The notes: generated by a model from the sequence alone, not told the origin. Shown: positions 1 through 10,753, counted from the stretch's first letter. The stretch is 64,000 bases of DNA from Mycolicibacterium mucogenicum DSM 44124 (GCF_005670685.2 NZ_CP062008.1:2170001-2234000); one strand, 5' to 3'. Program-made: numbers and translations.

Positions 1-655
1 AGCGCACGATGGTCGCGATGATGCCGGCGAGGTATCCGAGCCGCGCGACCTCTGACGGGCGGAAGGCCGGCCCGCCCGGGCGGCCCAGCATGATCGCGGT
101 GTACGGGTCGCCCAACGGTGCCGCGGCCAGGGTTGTGTCGATATCCCGCCAGAACTGCGGCACCCAGTCGCCGGTGGCGTCCAGGGCAGCGGCATGCTCC
201 AGCGGCAGCCACGGCGCCGAGTAGGCGAGCGTCTCGGGCGCACCCGGGCTGCCGGCGATGCGGCGGGGCTCGGCGCCGCCGGCCACCACCACACACCATC
301 CGACGCGCAGCACGCGCGGTGCTTCGTCGGCCAACACCTGGAGGCGGGCGGCCTTGCCCTTGGCGGCCGCCACATGGTCGATCAGTTCCAGTTCGCGGTG
401 GGCTTCGAGCAGCCCGGTGTGGGGCCGAATGCTGTCCACGTACACGCCCTTGAGCGCCTCCGCGGCGGTGATCAGGGTGTCGGGCATGGACCCGTGCGGC
501 AGCTCGACCACCAGGTCGTCGACGGCGTAGCCCGGTCCGCGCTCGACGACGTCGAGCGACAGGATGTCGGCGCCCACCGAGCCGAGAGCCACCGCGAGGG
601 AGCCGAGGCTACCGGGGCGGTCTTCGAGCTGCACCCGCAGCAGATAGGAGGACAC
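1..655 (-). CDS. ACT-domain amino-acid-binding protein (3' end beyond window)
   Basis: Reading leftwards from a GTG at 655 there is an open frame of 218 codons that runs off the window edge. It starts [18 protein letters not shown], a classic ACT-domain beginning (ligand-binding beta-alpha-beta fold with Asp-Arg-Pro-Gly), so an amino-acid-sensing role is inferred. The gene is divergent from gatC; a protein of about 218 residues with an ACT domain sits at the same place in M. tuberculosis (Rv3013, from memory), so only the last residues should be missing. No catalytic domain is visible. The ligand is unknown. Confidence 0.8.
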   Translation of the reverse strand, partial: MSSYLLRVQLEDRPGSLGSLAVALGSVGADILSLDVVERGPGYAVDDLVVELPHGSMPDTLITAAEALKGVYVDSIRPHTGLLEAHRELELIDHVAAAKGKAARLQVLADEAPRVLRVGWCVVVAGGAEPRRIAGSPGAPETLAYSAPWLPLEHAAALDATGDWVPQFWRDIDTTLAAAPLGDPYTAIMLGRPGGPAFRPSEVARLGYLAGIIATIVR

Positions 656-754
656 GCGACAACTGTGGCACAGCGTCGTGGCGATGGCAGGACGTGCAGG
701 TGCGTCGCGTGTCACGGATGCGTTCCCCGTCGCGGGACCCATCGGGCTCCCCAC

Positions 755-760
755 TAGGCT
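755..760 (+). promoter_or_regulatory. -10 box for gatC, probably leaderless
   Basis: TAGGCT lies 8 nt before the GTG of gatC. In mycobacteria a TANNNT box this close to the start codon normally means transcription begins at or next to the first base of the start codon. No clear -35 box is seen, which is usual for such promoters. Inferred. Confidence 0.4.
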
Positions 761-768
761 GTTTCGAC

Positions 769-1068
769 GTGTCGAAGATTTCCCGGGACGATGTCGCCCA
801 TCTGGCGAATCTGGCCCGGCTCGCCCTGACCGATGGTGAGCTGGACAGTTTCGCAGGCCAGCTCGATGCCATCCTGGCGCACGTCGGCAAGATTCAGGCC
901 GTCGACGTCACCGGTATCGAGGCGACCGGCAATCCGCTCAAAGAGGTGAACATCACCCGGCCCGACGTCGAGGTGGCCAGCCTCGGGCAGGAGCAGGCGC
1001 TGGCGGAGGCCCCGCGGGCCGAGGACGGCCGGTTCGCCGTGCCCCGCATCTTGGGAGAAGCAGAGTGA
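769..1068 (+). CDS. gatC: Glutamyl/aspartyl-tRNA amidotransferase subunit C
   Basis: 99 residues, the same length as the mycobacterial GatC, starting [18 protein letters not shown], the family signature. GatC wraps around GatA and GatB and stabilises the GatCAB complex that converts misacylated Glu-tRNA(Gln) to Gln-tRNA(Gln) in organisms without glutaminyl-tRNA synthetase. The GTG at 769 is preferred over an upstream in-frame start at 694 because the family begins here and a -10 box directly precedes it. The stop overlaps the gatA start by 4 nt (GTGA), indicating translational coupling. Confidence 0.95.
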   Translation: MSKISRDDVAHLANLARLALTDGELDSFAGQLDAILAHVGKIQAVDVTGIEATGNPLKEVNITRPDVEVASLGQEQALAEAPRAEDGRFAVPRILGEAE

Positions 1069-2549
1069 GCGACCTGATCCGTTTCGACGCCGCCACGCTC
1101 GGCGAGAAGATCGCCGCCGGCGACGTGTCGGCCACCGAGGTCACCCAGGCGCACCTGGACCAGATCGCCGCCACCGACGAGACCTACCACGCCTTCCTGC
1201 ACGTGGGTGCCCAGGAGGCCCTGGCCGCTGCCGCGGCCGTCGACAAGCAGGTGGCCGCCGGCGAGCCGCTGGCCTCGCCGCTCGCCGGTGTTCCGTTGGC
1301 GCTCAAGGACGTTTTCACCACCACCGACGCGCCGACCACGGCCGGCTCGAAGATTCTGGAGGGCTGGCGGTCGCCGTATGACGCGACCGTGACCGCGCGA
1401 CTGCGCGCGGCCGGGATTCCGATCCTCGGCAAGACCAACATGGACGAGTTCGCCATGGGGTCGTCGACCGAGAACTCGGCCTACGGCCCGACCCGCAACC
1501 CCTGGGACGTCAATCGCGTGCCGGGCGGATCCGGTGGCGGTAGTGCCGCGGCGCTCGCGGCGTTCCAGGCGCCGCTGGCGATCGGCACCGACACCGGTGG
1601 CTCGATCCGTCAGCCCGCCGCGCTGACCGCGACCGTCGGCGTCAAGCCCACCTACGGCACCGTCTCGCGGTACGGGTTGATCGCCTGCGCGTCGTCGCTG
1701 GACCAGGGCGGGCCGTGCGCCCGCACGGTGCTCGACACCGCGCTGCTGCACCAGGTGATCGCCGGCCACGACCCGCGCGATTCCACCTCGGTCGACGCTC
1801 CCGTGCCCGATGTGGTCGCAGCGGCACGGGCGGGCGCCGCCGGTGACCTCAAGGGCATCCGGATCGGTGTGGTGAAGCAGCTGCACACCGGCGAGGGCTA
1901 CCAGCCCGGCGTGCTGTCGTCGTTCAACACCGCGGTGGACCAGCTGACCGAGCTCGGCGCCGAGATCACCGAGGTCGACTGCCCGACCTTCGACTACTCG
2001 CTCGCGGCTTACTACCTGATCCTGCCGTCCGAGGTGTCGTCGAACCTCGCGCGCTTCGACGCGATGCGCTACGGCCTGCGGGTCGGCGACGACGGCACCC
2101 ACAGTGCCGAAGAGGTCATGGCGCTCACGCGTGCCGCCGGATTCGGGCCAGAAGTCAAGCGCCGCATCATGATCGGCACCTACGCGCTGTCGTCGGGCTA
2201 TTACGACGCCTACTACAACCAGGCCCAGAAGGTGCGCACTCTGATCGCGCGCGACCTCGATCGCGCGTACGAGAAGGTCGACGTGCTGGTCACCCCGACC
2301 ACCCCGACCACCGCGTTCGGGCTGGGCGAGAAGGTCGACGACCCGCTGGCGATGTACCTGTTCGACCTGTGCACGCTGCCGCTGAACCTGGCCGGCCACT
2401 GCGGCATGTCGGTGCCGTCGGGCCTGTCGCCGGACGACAATCTGCCGGTCGGGCTGCAGATCATGGCGCCGGCCCTGGCCGACGACCGGCTGTACCGCGT
2501 CGGTGCGGCCTACGAAGCCGCCCGCGGCGCGCTGCCCACCGCCGTCTAG
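1065..2549 (+). CDS. gatA: Glutamyl-tRNA(Gln) amidotransferase subunit A
   Basis: 494 residues, full length for the amidase-signature family. The Ser-cisSer-Lys triad is visible: Lys81 in LALKDVF, the glycine-rich stretch around Ser156-Ser160 ([10 protein letters not shown]), and Ser180 in [10 protein letters not shown]. GatA hydrolyses glutamine and passes ammonia to GatB for transamidation of Glu-tRNA(Gln). It follows gatC with a 4-nt overlap. gatB lies apart, beyond pfkA and two opposite-strand genes, at 5416. Confidence 0.97.
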   Translation: MSDLIRFDAATLGEKIAAGDVSATEVTQAHLDQIAATDETYHAFLHVGAQEALAAAAAVDKQVAAGEPLASPLAGVPLALKDVFTTTDAPTTAGSKILEGWRSPYDATVTARLRAAGIPILGKTNMDEFAMGSSTENSAYGPTRNPWDVNRVPGGSGGGSAAALAAFQAPLAIGTDTGGSIRQPAALTATVGVKPTYGTVSRYGLIACASSLDQGGPCARTVLDTALLHQVIAGHDPRDSTSVDAPVPDVVAAARAGAAGDLKGIRIGVVKQLHTGEGYQPGVLSSFNTAVDQLTELGAEITEVDCPTFDYSLAAYYLILPSEVSSNLARFDAMRYGLRVGDDGTHSAEEVMALTRAAGFGPEVKRRIMIGTYALSSGYYDAYYNQAQKVRTLIARDLDRAYEKVDVLVTPTTPTTAFGLGEKVDDPLAMYLFDLCTLPLNLAGHCGMSVPSGLSPDDNLPVGLQIMAPALADDRLYRVGAAYEAARGALPTAV

Positions 2550-2645
2550 CGCCGAACGTGCGCACAGCTCGCCGGATCTGTCGATTCGGCGAGCCTGCTG
2601 CACGTTCGACGAGAACGAGAACCCGCGAGCGGGCAGTATGGGGTC

Positions 2646-3677
2646 ATGCGGATAGGTGTGCTGACCGGTGGCGGTGACTGTCCTGGCCTGAATGCGGTGA
2701 TCCGGGCGGTGGTCCGCACGTGCGATGCCCGGTACGGCTCGACGGTCGTCGGATTCCGGGACGGCTGGCGTGGCCTGCTCGAGAATCGCCGCGAGCAGCT
2801 CAAGAACGACGACCGCAACGACCGGCTACTGGCCAAGGGCGGCACCATGCTGGGCACGGCGCGCGTCAACCCCGACAAGCTGCGGGCCGGGCTGGACCAG
2901 ATCAAGCAGACGCTCGAGGACAACGGCATCGACGTGCTGATCCCGATCGGCGGGGAGGGCACGCTGACGGCGGCGCACTGGCTGGCCGAAGAGAACGTCC
3001 CCGTCGTCGGTGTGCCCAAGACCATCGACAACGACATCGATTGCACCGACGTCACTTTCGGCCACGACACCGCGCTGATGATCGCCACCGAGGCGATCGA
3101 CCGGCTGCACAGCACGGCCGAGTCGCATCAGCGGGTGATGCTCGTCGAGGTGATGGGACGGCATGCAGGCTGGATCGCGCTCGGCGCCGGCATGGCGGCC
3201 GGCGCCCACATGACCTTGATCCCGGAACAGCCGTTCGACGTCGAAGAGGTGTGCCGGCTGGTGAAACAGCGCTTCGTGCGCGGAGATTCGCATTTCATCT
3301 GCGTCGTTGCTGAAGGCGCGCGACCGGCCGAGGGCTCAATGCAGTTGCGCGACGGCGGAATTGACGAATTCGGGCATGTGCGATTCACCGGCGTCGCGCA
3401 GCAGTTGGCCATCGAGATCGAGAAGCGGATCCGCAAGGAGGTCCGCACCACGGTGCTCGGTCACGTGCAGCGCGGCGGCACGCCGACGCCCCATGATCGC
3501 GTGCTGGCGACCCGGTTCGGGATCAACGCCGCCGACGCCGCTCATGCGGGGGAGTACGGGATGATGGTGTCGTTGCAGGGCCAGGAGATCGGCCGCGTGC
3601 CGTTGGCGGACGCCGTCCGGCAACTGAAGCTGGTGCCGCAGAGCCGTTACGACGACGCCGCGGAGTTCTTCGGTTAG
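2646..3677 (+). CDS. pfkA: 6-phosphofructokinase
   Basis: 343 residues, phosphofructokinase A family: [11 protein letters not shown] at 8-17, GGEGT at 102-106 and PKTIDND at 124-130 carrying the catalytic Asp. It phosphorylates fructose 6-phosphate to the 1,6-bisphosphate in glycolysis. Gly105 in the GGEGT motif is the residue associated with ATP use (Asp there marks pyrophosphate enzymes); Lys125 is the actinobacterial variant found in ATP-dependent members too. So ATP as donor is inferred. Gene lies 96 nt after gatA and its stop overlaps by 4 nt with the stop of the convergent phosphodiesterase gene. Confidence 0.95.
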   Translation: MRIGVLTGGGDCPGLNAVIRAVVRTCDARYGSTVVGFRDGWRGLLENRREQLKNDDRNDRLLAKGGTMLGTARVNPDKLRAGLDQIKQTLEDNGIDVLIPIGGEGTLTAAHWLAEENVPVVGVPKTIDNDIDCTDVTFGHDTALMIATEAIDRLHSTAESHQRVMLVEVMGRHAGWIALGAGMAAGAHMTLIPEQPFDVEEVCRLVKQRFVRGDSHFICVVAEGARPAEGSMQLRDGGIDEFGHVRFTGVAQQLAIEIEKRIRKEVRTTVLGHVQRGGTPTPHDRVLATRFGINAADAAHAGEYGMMVSLQGQEIGRVPLADAVRQLKLVPQSRYDDAAEFFG

Positions 3678-4675
3678 CGGTAGGCCTTCGGCAGTGGCAT
3701 GCCGAGTTCCGATTCCACCGCGCGCAGCCGGCTCGGGTAGTCGGTGATGATGCCGTCGGCGCCGGCCGCGATCTGTGCCTTCATGGTGTCGGCGTCGTTG
3801 ATCGTCCACGGAATCACCTTGAGCCCACGGGCATGTGCGCGGTCGATGAATGCCCGGTCGGCCACGAGCGCGAAATCCGGGTCCTTCGGCGTCAGTCCGT
3901 AGGGCACCGAGTAGCCGGGCGACAGGATGTCCGCGCCGACCGACGCCGCCCCGGCGATCGGGTCGGTGACGACGGCCGGGTTCACGTCCGCCGTCCACGC
4001 CGAGTTCGGCACCCAGGTCGTCTCATCCCACAGCGCCACCAAGGGGATACCGGGTTCCTGCGTACGCACGAGCGGCAGCGAGCGCCAGTCGAAACTCTGG
4101 ATCTCCACCTTGTCGACCTTCCCGGCAGCCCGCACGGCGGCGAGGATGACGTCGACGAATTGCTGTGGTGTGGCGGAGGTTTCGGGCTTGTCGGCTTCGA
4201 TCTTGGTCTCGATGTTGTACCGGACGGCGGCGTGGTGCGCGTCCGCGAGCGCGAAAACCTGATCGAGGGTGGCGATCTTGTTGCCGGTCACCACTTCGGC
4301 GGCCGGGAATCCGTCGAGCAGTTTGCCGCAGTTGAGCGTGTGCAGCTGGGCCCGGGTGAGGTCGTGCACGAGCTTGCCGACGTAGGGGTATTGCGGGTCG
4401 CCCGGGAAGGCGGGGCCGGTGTCGTCGCACTTCTCGGGCTGGATGGCCGGGTCGTGCCACACCATGGGCGCACCGTCCTTGGCGAGGACGATGTCGAGTT
4501 CCAGCGTGCTGACACCGAGCTCGATGGCCTTGGTGAAGGCGCGCAGCGATTCCTCGGTGGTCTCGCCGCGTCCGCCGCGGTGCGCTTGCAGGTCGAAAGT
4601 GCCGGAATCGGCCGATGCGACGGGCGTGGCCGTCAGCGCGAAGGTGGTCAGCAGGGCGCCGATGCGTGCGAGCAT
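3674..4675 (-). CDS. Secreted glycerophosphodiester phosphodiesterase family protein
   Basis: 333 residues with an N-terminal signal peptide (about 1-22, ending PVASA) followed by the GDPD TIM-barrel: [14 protein letters not shown] with the catalytic His-Arg, then [18 protein letters not shown] with the metal-binding Glu/Asp and second His. C-terminal [13 protein letters not shown] and [11 protein letters not shown] are also typical. It likely hydrolyses glycerophosphodiesters outside the membrane to glycerol 3-phosphate and an alcohol; the exact substrate is unknown. Convergent with pfkA, sharing TTAG at the stops. Confidence 0.9.
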   Translation of the reverse strand: MLARIGALLTTFALTATPVASADSGTFDLQAHRGGRGETTEESLRAFTKAIELGVSTLELDIVLAKDGAPMVWHDPAIQPEKCDDTGPAFPGDPQYPYVGKLVHDLTRAQLHTLNCGKLLDGFPAAEVVTGNKIATLDQVFALADAHHAAVRYNIETKIEADKPETSATPQQFVDVILAAVRAAGKVDKVEIQSFDWRSLPLVRTQEPGIPLVALWDETTWVPNSAWTADVNPAVVTDPIAGAASVGADILSPGYSVPYGLTPKDPDFALVADRAFIDRAHARGLKVIPWTINDADTMKAQIAAGADGIITDYPSRLRAVESELGMPLPKAYR

Positions 4676-4720
4676 CGGCGGAGATTAACGGGTCTCGGGA
4701 AATGGCCGGTGAACGACGGG

Positions 4721-5392
4721 TCAGACCGCGGCGAGCTTGTGCACCTGCGCGGTGAACAACGAGGCCAGGGGCTGGTCGCAGGTCTGCGGCGGGTCGGTGG
4801 CCGTCATGAGGCAGATGGCGGTGACCGACACCCCGCGGTACTGCCCGAGCACCTTGACGCTCATGAACGGCGTCACCAGGCCGCCGCGGGCGGAAACGGT
4901 CTCGCGGACGGTCACTACCCAGGCGGGGAGGGCAGCGGGATTCGGCCGGCGGTCGACGTCGATCACGAGCAGGTCGTTGATCGTGTAGCGGGTGCAGGTG
5001 CGCGCGGCCTCGGCGTAGTTCGGCCACGTGTACGGCAGCCTCAGCCAGACCGCGAGGGCGTGGTGCGTGTCCTTCTTCAGCTGTACCTGGACGGCCTGCC
5101 GGCTCGGCGCGCCGGCCAGCGCCACACAGGATTGCGGTGACACGTCTTCTGTGGACGGCCGGGTGGCCGTGCTCTGCGTGGGACCGTCGAACCTGGCCGT
5201 CGGCCAGTCGGGAAAGTCCTGCCGCCCCACCGCCATCGACGCCTCGAGGTTGGTGATACCCGGATCCACGAGGCCGCGGATCGCCATGACACCACCGGTG
5301 ACCACCACGGCCACTGCCACGATCGCCCCGACCACCAGCGCCGCGAACGTCCGGTTCACGGGTGCTGGGGGCAGCGGTTGACCGGCGCTCAT
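4721..5392 (-). CDS. Single-pass membrane-anchored protein of unknown function
   Basis: 223 residues. A short proline-containing cytoplasmic N-terminus is followed by one hydrophobic helix (about 13-40, rich in Ala/Val) and an extracytoplasmic domain of about 180 residues. Four Cys are visible in the outer domain (SCVALAG, RTCTRY, ICLMTA, QTCDQP), suggesting two disulfides. I do not recognise a named domain. The ATG at 5392 is 23 nt from the divergent gatB start, so the two genes share a promoter region. The gene pairs with the secreted phosphodiesterase downstream on the same strand, 45 nt apart, possibly as an operon. Confidence 0.7.
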   Translation of the reverse strand: MSAGQPLPPAPVNRTFAALVVGAIVAVAVVVTGGVMAIRGLVDPGITNLEASMAVGRQDFPDWPTARFDGPTQSTATRPSTEDVSPQSCVALAGAPSRQAVQVQLKKDTHHALAVWLRLPYTWPNYAEAARTCTRYTINDLLVIDVDRRPNPAALPAWVVTVRETVSARGGLVTPFMSVKVLGQYRGVSVTAICLMTATDPPQTCDQPLASLFTAQVHKLAAV

Positions 5393-5403
5393 GGGGCCGA
5401 CAC

Positions 5404-5409
5404 TACGAT
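5404..5409 (+). promoter_or_regulatory. -10 box for gatB, probably leaderless
   Basis: TACGAT ends 6 nt before the gatB ATG at 5416, in the 23-nt gap between divergent start codons. Its position supports the ATG at 5416 over the upstream in-frame start at 5362. Inferred. Confidence 0.4.
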
Positions 5410-5415
5410 CAACGC

Positions 5416-6912
5416 ATGGCTGACGCAGACCTTCTCGACTACGACGACGTCCTCGCGACGTACGAGCCCGTCATGGGCATGGAAGTCCATGTCGAGCTGT
5501 CCACCGAGACCAAGATGTTCTGTGGCTGTGCGAACCGGTTCGGCGCCGAGCCGAACACGCTGGTGTGCCCGGTGTGCCTGGGCCTGCCCGGTGCGCTGCC
5601 GGTGGTCAACGAGGCGGCCGTGGAGTCCGCGATCCGGATCGGGCTCGCGCTGAACTGCGACATCGCGCCGTGGGGCCGGTTCGCCCGGAAGAACTACTTC
5701 TACCCGGACCAGCCGAAGAACTACCAGATCAGTCAGTACGACGAGCCCATCGCCGTCAACGGCTACCTCGACGTTCCCCTGGAGGACGGCAGCACCTGGC
5801 GCGTCGAGATCGAGCGCGCCCACATGGAGGAGGACACCGGCAAGCTGACCCACCTGGGCAGCGACACCGGCCGCATCTCCGGCGCCACCACGTCGCTGGC
5901 CGACTTCAACCGGGCCGGGGTGCCGTTGGTCGAGATCGTCACCCGGCCCATCGAGGGCGCCGGCGAACGCGCCCCCGAGATCGCCCGCGCCTACGTCACC
6001 GCGCTGCGGGACCTGTTGCGCGGCTTGGACGTTTCCGACGTCCGCATGGACCAGGGCTCGATGCGCTGCGACTCCAACGTCTCGCTCAAGCTCAAGGGCG
6101 CCGCGGAGTTCGGCACCCGTACCGAGACCAAGAACGTCAACTCGCTCAAGAGCGTCGAGGTGGCGGTCCGCTACGAGATGCGCCGGCAGGCCGCCGTGCT
6201 GCAGTCCGGCGGCACCATCACGCAGGAGACCCGGCACTTCCACGAGGACGGGCACACCACCGCGGGCCGCAGCAAGGAAACCGCCGAGGACTACCGCTAC
6301 TTCCCGGAGCCGGACCTGGAGCCCATCGCTCCGTCGGACGAGTTGGTGGAGCGGCTGCGCGGCACCATCCCGGAGCTTCCGTGGTTGGTGCGCAAGCGGA
6401 TTCAGGAAGACTGGGGCATCTCGGACGAGGTCATGCGCGACCTCGTCAACGCCGGTGCGGTGGAGCTGGTGGCCGCGACCGTCGAGCACGGCGCGTCCAG
6501 TGAGGCGGCCCGCGCGTGGTGGGGCAACTTCCTGGTGCAGAAGGCCAACGAGAGTGAAGTGACGCTCGAGGAGCTGGCCATCACCCCGGCGCAGGTCGCC
6601 GCGGTGGTCAAGCTGGTCGACGACGGCAAGCTGTCCAACAAGCTGGCCCGCCAGGTCGTCGAGGGTGTGCTGGCCGGCGAGGGCGAGCCCGAGCAGGTGA
6701 TGAACGACCGCGGACTCGTTGTGGTGCGCGATGATTCGCTCATCCAGGCCGCGATCGACGAGGCGCTGGCGGCCCAGCCGGACATCGCCGACAAGATCCG
6801 CGGCGGCAAGGTCCAGGCCGCCGGTGCGATCGTCGGCGCGGTGATGAAGGCGACCAAGGGTCAGGCCGACGCGGCGCGCGTGCGCGAACTGGTCATCGCG
6901 GCCTGCAGCTAG
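5416..6912 (+). CDS. gatB: Aspartyl/glutamyl-tRNA amidotransferase subunit B
   Basis: 498 residues. The N-terminal GatB/GatE catalytic domain begins [19 protein letters not shown] and carries the Zn-binding Cys pairs CGC and [27 protein letters not shown] is a strong family motif, and the C-terminal YqeY-like tail (about 350-498) binds tRNA. It activates Glu-tRNA(Gln) or Asp-tRNA(Asn) and accepts ammonia from GatA. Separated from gatCA by pfkA and two opposite-strand genes, so it has its own promoter. Stop overlaps the stop of the next, convergent gene (CTAG). Confidence 0.97.
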   Translation: MADADLLDYDDVLATYEPVMGMEVHVELSTETKMFCGCANRFGAEPNTLVCPVCLGLPGALPVVNEAAVESAIRIGLALNCDIAPWGRFARKNYFYPDQPKNYQISQYDEPIAVNGYLDVPLEDGSTWRVEIERAHMEEDTGKLTHLGSDTGRISGATTSLADFNRAGVPLVEIVTRPIEGAGERAPEIARAYVTALRDLLRGLDVSDVRMDQGSMRCDSNVSLKLKGAAEFGTRTETKNVNSLKSVEVAVRYEMRRQAAVLQSGGTITQETRHFHEDGHTTAGRSKETAEDYRYFPEPDLEPIAPSDELVERLRGTIPELPWLVRKRIQEDWGISDEVMRDLVNAGAVELVAATVEHGASSEAARAWWGNFLVQKANESEVTLEELAITPAQVAAVVKLVDDGKLSNKLARQVVEGVLAGEGEPEQVMNDRGLVVVRDDSLIQAAIDEALAAQPDIADKIRGGKVQAAGAIVGAVMKATKGQADAARVRELVIAACS

Positions 6913-8018
6913 CGCAGCGCCGCCTGCGGCGCGGGCGTGGTCTTCGGACGGAGTGACGAGACGCCCGCGACGCAGTAGCCCGCGATCACGAAACACACCG
7001 CGGCGCAGGGCAGATTGCCGGTCGGCGTGCCCGCACCCGTGACGCCGTCGATGGCGCCGGCGAAGTCGGGCAGCGCGGCCAGCCACAGCACCGTGAAGGT
7101 GAGCAGGTACAGCACCCCGAAGACCCGCACGTACGGACTCGGGTGCTCCGTGCCGACGCGGCGCGTGATCCGCCAGTCCTGGATCAGGACCGGCACCGCC
7201 ACCAAGAAGAACACCGCCACCTCGACACCGAGGACCGCGTACTGCGTCGCGCTGTGCTGGGCGGACAGCAACGTCGGCAGGCTGAGCAGCCCCATGATGA
7301 CCGGTGCCAGCACGCTGATGAGCGGTATGCGCCAGGCCAGCGACACCGCACCCGGCGGTGTGCCCGCGGCTACCCGGCGCCCGATCAGCACATGCACCAG
7401 GAACGCAACCGCCGCGGGTCCGACGACCGCCAGGCTGACCCAACTGCTGACCGGTACGCAGCCGAGCGTCGGGTGATTGAGGGGGTTCGCGGTGTTCCAG
7501 ACCCACCAGCGCAGCTGCGGGCCGAGGTGGTCGAACACGCCGTAGACGCAGCCGTGCACGAAGCCGACGCAGATGGCGCCGATCACCGCGCCGCGCCGTT
7601 CGAAAACCCCGGTGGCGCGGACGATGTCATACGCGAGCGTGATGGTCGCCGGGTACAACGCCACGATGTACAGCGGTAGGCGGCCGTCGACGAAATCGAC
7701 GCTGAACACGTTGTGCACCAACATGACCCCGAGCCGGGTGCCCGCGAAGATGTCGGGTGGATGGCGGGGGAGTTCGGTCACCAGCGCATAGACCACCGAC
7801 GCCAGCCAGATGGCGATCCCGGTCGGGTCCCGCCGGACGCGCCGCAGCGCGTAGGCCAGCGCCAGTGCGGCGCCGATCAGCATCAGCAGCTCGACGACCG
7901 GCATGGTCCAGTGGGTCAGGGTCAGTGGGTTGCGCAGCTTGACCCAGGAATCGTCGTCGCAGGAAAAGCCCAGGTAGCCGGCCAACCGAGCGAAGTCGGC
8001 CGGGCAGGCGCGCATCAT
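6909..8018 (-). CDS. Polytopic membrane protein of unknown function
   Basis: 369 residues with roughly eight to ten hydrophobic segments from about residue 35 to 350, including [18 protein letters not shown] and [12 protein letters not shown]. The N-terminus has two Cys (residues 4 and 20). No transport or enzyme signature that I recognise. Two adjacent ATG codons stand at the start (8018 and 8015), preceded by a purine-rich GAGAGG. Convergent with gatB and followed upstream by lppZ on the same strand; 29 nt separate it from the lppZ stop, so co-transcription is possible. Confidence 0.7.
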   Translation of the reverse strand: MMRACPADFARLAGYLGFSCDDDSWVKLRNPLTLTHWTMPVVELLMLIGAALALAYALRRVRRDPTGIAIWLASVVYALVTELPRHPPDIFAGTRLGVMLVHNVFSVDFVDGRLPLYIVALYPATITLAYDIVRATGVFERRGAVIGAICVGFVHGCVYGVFDHLGPQLRWWVWNTANPLNHPTLGCVPVSSWVSLAVVGPAAVAFLVHVLIGRRVAAGTPPGAVSLAWRIPLISVLAPVIMGLLSLPTLLSAQHSATQYAVLGVEVAVFFLVAVPVLIQDWRITRRVGTEHPSPYVRVFGVLYLLTFTVLWLAALPDFAGAIDGVTGAGTPTGNLPCAAVCFVIAGYCVAGVSSLRPKTTPAPQAALR

Positions 8019-8047
8019 CGAGCGACCTCTCGCACGTCGGGTGCCAA

Positions 8048-9223
8048 TTACGTCTTGTCGTCAGTGCTACGCGGGAATCCGCCCTGCGGGAACAGCGGGA
8101 ACACGACGTCGTCGAACTTCTCGACGTCGCCGGCCGTCTTGTTCACCGTGGCGCCCCAGACATTGCCGTCGGGGGAGAGCTTCAGCGCGAAGACATGGCC
8201 GTGGGTGTCCGTGCGGAGCGCCTCGGGGTCACCCGTGACCGCGCCGGTCTCCTTCGACAGCCGCACGGCCACCGTCTTCTTGGTGTTGACGAGGTTGACC
8301 ATGACGGTGTCGTCGGTTGCCACGCAGCCCGCGACACCGGGGCGGTCGGGCCAGCTCCACACCGTCGACACCTTGGAGTCCTTGGTGATCCGCTGCAGCC
8401 GGTCGCCGGTCGGGGTTCGGTCGGTGACGTACAACGAGCCGCTGGCGCCGTCGATGCACAGCCCGCCGCCGGAGCCCATGCCCGACAGCGCGGTGGTCGG
8501 GGGCGCCTGGCCCACCGTCGTCGGCTGCTCGATGCGCAGCAGCTTGCCCGCCAGCGAAGCCGGATCGGCTGCGGCAGCGGGGTTTCCGGCGTCGCCGGTG
8601 AGCACCACGAGGGTCGTCGGGCTGCTGAAGATCAGCGCTCCGGTGTTGCCTGTGGGGCCCTTGGGAATCCCGGTCAGGATCGGCTTCGGCACGTCGCCGT
8701 CGGCGATGCGGATGACCCGGTTGTCGGTCGGCGTGGTGATGTAGGCGTACATCAGCCGGTCCTGCTGGTAGCTCGGCGACAACACGATGTCCATGAGCCC
8801 GCCGTCACCGGACGCGTCGACCGGAATAACGGTCTTGACCTTGGGTTCTGCGTTCGTGGCGATGTTCTTGACGGCGCCGGTGACGCGCTCGGCGACGATC
8901 GCCGACTTGCTGTCGCCGCCCATGATGAGGCCGCTGGTGCTCTCCAGACAGCCCTGCAGCACGGCCGGCGCCGGGCAGGCCTTCGGGAACGGGTTGGGCG
9001 GCAGCGGCGGCGGAGGCGGCGGGGGCGAGGCGGGCGCCCCGCCGAGGTCGGGCTCGATGGTGAACGGCTCGGACGCCGCCGAATCGAAACGGGCACAGCT
9101 GGGCAGCGCCAGCAAAGCGATGGCGCACAACGCCAGGACCCGCCGAGCGGGTGCAGAGCCGGAACGCCCAGGCCGGTGTTCGGGCCTCGTCAGCGCAGCC
9201 CGCGTCGACCGCCGCAATGTCAT
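8048..9223 (-). CDS. lppZ: Lipoprotein LppZ, beta-propeller of the sugar-dehydrogenase type
   Basis: 391 residues. The start at 9223 gives an Arg-rich n-region, a hydrophobic helix and a lipobox LALPSC, then a Pro-rich linker (PPPPPPPLPP) typical of a cell-wall-spanning tether. The remainder resembles the glucose/sorbosone dehydrogenase six-bladed propeller (GDGGLMDIVLSPSYQQDRLMYAYI; SGMGSGGGLCID). M. tuberculosis LppZ (Rv3006) matches in order and sequence as remembered. The activity is unproven and PQQ ligands are not evident by eye. The longer frame upstream to 9469 is rejected because it would bury the signal peptide. Confidence 0.9.
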   Translation of the reverse strand: MTLRRSTRAALTRPEHRPGRSGSAPARRVLALCAIALLALPSCARFDSAASEPFTIEPDLGGAPASPPPPPPPLPPNPFPKACPAPAVLQGCLESTSGLIMGGDSKSAIVAERVTGAVKNIATNAEPKVKTVIPVDASGDGGLMDIVLSPSYQQDRLMYAYITTPTDNRVIRIADGDVPKPILTGIPKGPTGNTGALIFSSPTTLVVLTGDAGNPAAAADPASLAGKLLRIEQPTTVGQAPPTTALSGMGSGGGLCIDGASGSLYVTDRTPTGDRLQRITKDSKVSTVWSWPDRPGVAGCVATDDTVMVNLVNTKKTVAVRLSKETGAVTGDPEALRTDTHGHVFALKLSPDGNVWGATVNKTAGDVEKFDDVVFPLFPQGGFPRSTDDKT

Positions 9224-9230
9224 GCCCGTC

Positions 9231-9236
9231 AGGTTA
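9231..9236 (-). promoter_or_regulatory. -10 box for lppZ, probably leaderless
   Basis: Read on the minus strand, TAACCT ends 7 nt before the lppZ ATG at 9223. It supports this start and a leaderless mRNA. Inferred. Confidence 0.4.
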
Positions 9237-9349
9237 CGGACTGTTTGACGATGCTCGCCACGTCGGGGCCACGCGCCGGGCCGGGCAAATCCCGAGAACA
9301 AGCCGCCCAAACCACCCCTTAAATCCACGGTCAGCAGTGCAATTGCACT

Positions 9350-9355
9350 TACCCT
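9350..9355 (+). promoter_or_regulatory. -10 box for doxX, probably leaderless
   Basis: TACCCT ends 7 nt before the ATG at 9363; an 8-bp palindrome GCAATTGC lies just upstream at 9339-9346. Inferred leaderless promoter facing away from lppZ. Confidence 0.4.
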
Positions 9356-9362
9356 GGCAACC

Positions 9363-10265
9363 ATGACCAGTACTTCCCATGACCCGCGTGCATGGCAACG
9401 GCCCGATGAGTCGGCCGCCAGGCCCGCGTCGGCACGCCTGGTCGATCCAGAAGACGACCTGCCCATCACGACCTACCGCGGCAGTGGCGGCGCAGACGGC
9501 GGTGAGACCGCCGCGACCACGGCCATCCCGCGGTTCGACAATGCGTCGTCCGACGAGGCGACCGAGGTGACGGCCGCGTCGTCTTCGACGCCGTCCTCGA
9601 TGGCCTTCGATCTCATGCATGAACCCGAGCCACTGCCGTACGTGCAACCCCGGGAGAGGAACGCGGAGCAGGCCCAGACATTGGGCCCCGCCGAGATCGA
9701 GCCCGATCCCGAGACCGATGCCCGGGTGCGCGTCGCCAAGCGCCGCGGCACCCAGGACCTGGGTCTCATGGTGCTGCGCGTCGGCCTGGGCGCATGGCTG
9801 GTGGTCCACGGCCTGCAGAAGGCGTTCGGCTGGTGGGGCGGGCAGGGCCTGAACGGGTACGAGCACGCGCTGGCCGCCGCCGGCTTCCAGCACGCCGGGA
9901 TACTGACCTACCTCGCCACCGGGGCGCAGATCGGGGCCGGTGTCCTGCTGGTCCTGGGGCTGTTCACGCCGGTGGCCGCCGCAGTCGCCGTGGCCTACCT
10001 GGTCAACGCGCTCGCCGTCGAGGTGGCCGCACAGCCCGTGCACGGCTACTTCCCGTACTTCCTGCCCGAGGGGCACGAGTACCTGGTGACCCTGATCGTG
10101 CTGGCCGCGGCGTTGACCCTCACCGGGCCGGGGCTCTACGGCTTCGACGCCGGACGCGGCTGGGCCCGCCGGCCGTTCATCGGGTCGATCCTGTGCCTGC
10201 TGCTCGGCATCGGCGCGGGCGTCGGCGTGTGGCTGCTGCTGAACGGATCAAACCCGCTGCACTGA
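9363..10265 (+). CDS. DoxX-family membrane protein with long acidic N-terminus
   Basis: 300 residues. The first ~135 are polar and acidic, apparently disordered; the DoxX domain follows with four hydrophobic helices (GLMVLRVGLGAWLVVHGLQKAFGWWG at about 138, then ILTYLATGAQIGAGVLLVLGLF, the long AAAVAVAYLVNALAV and LVTLIVLAAALTLTGPG) and a final helix at the C-terminus. The M. tuberculosis counterpart (Rv3005c) forms a membrane-associated oxidoreductase complex with SodA and SseA that links superoxide detoxification to thiol homeostasis; the same role is inferred here. Divergent from lppZ. Confidence 0.88.
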   Translation: MTSTSHDPRAWQRPDESAARPASARLVDPEDDLPITTYRGSGGADGGETAATTAIPRFDNASSDEATEVTAASSSTPSSMAFDLMHEPEPLPYVQPRERNAEQAQTLGPAEIEPDPETDARVRVAKRRGTQDLGLMVLRVGLGAWLVVHGLQKAFGWWGGQGLNGYEHALAAAGFQHAGILTYLATGAQIGAGVLLVLGLFTPVAAAVAVAYLVNALAVEVAAQPVHGYFPYFLPEGHEYLVTLIVLAAALTLTGPGLYGFDAGRGWARRPFIGSILCLLLGIGAGVGVWLLLNGSNPLH

Positions 10266-10288
10266 GGTTGATCGACGCTCGACCGGCC

Positions 10289-10699
10289 TCACTCGTTGTA
10301 CGGATTGGGCACGACGCCGCCGCTGGCGGCCGTCAGCACCGGCAGTGACGCGAACGTCACACCCGGCAGGCGCAATTCGGTGCCGTCGGTCAGTTCGGCC
10401 TTGGCCCACTTGGAGCGGTCGAAGCGGAGCCCCTTGATGTCCTGCCACGTCACCGTCCGGCTGCCGAGCAGCGACCGCGCGGTGACGCCCTTCTTGTCGG
10501 CCACCGTGCGGTAGCGAATCACCATCGCCGACAACAGAATCGGGATGACGAGCAGCGCCGCGCACCAGGCCGGACCGGCGAACACCAGGGCCAGCAGGCC
10601 GATGGCGAAGAACCCCACCGCCAGATGGGCGACCCCCGGAATCTTGATCACGACGGGTCGGGGTGCGGTCGAGGCGGTTCGGCGGCTCACACCGTTCAT
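10289..10699 (-). CDS. cfp6: Low-molecular-weight antigen 6 (CFP6), bacterial PH domain
   Basis: 136 residues from the ATG at 10699. Two hydrophobic helices (about 25-60) precede a PH-like domain: VTARSLLGSRTVTWQDIKGL and ELRLPGVTFASLPVLTAASGG, ending VPNPYNE, the hallmark end of CFP6 (Rv3004). Function is unknown; a membrane-anchored PH domain is inferred. The longer frame up to 11026 would run back across the ilvB promoter and leader and is rejected. Convergent with doxX (23-nt gap) and divergent from ilvB. Confidence 0.85.
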   Translation of the reverse strand: MNGVSRRTASTAPRPVVIKIPGVAHLAVGFFAIGLLALVFAGPAWCAALLVIPILLSAMVIRYRTVADKKGVTARSLLGSRTVTWQDIKGLRFDRSKWAKAELTDGTELRLPGVTFASLPVLTAASGGVVPNPYNE

Positions 10700-10753
10700 C
10701 TTCCCAGGCGGCGGATCGGGCGGTTGCCGGGTGTGTCCGGCAAGAGATGTGAT

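Noticed and set aside
894..2603. 569-residue open frame antisense to gatA
   Set aside because: Shadow of a GC-rich gene; composition rich in Arg/Gly/His with no family motif, fully opposite a certain gene.
2646..3677. Pyrophosphate-dependent phosphofructokinase
   Set aside because: Lys125 is seen, but Gly105 in GGEGT rather than Asp points to ATP.
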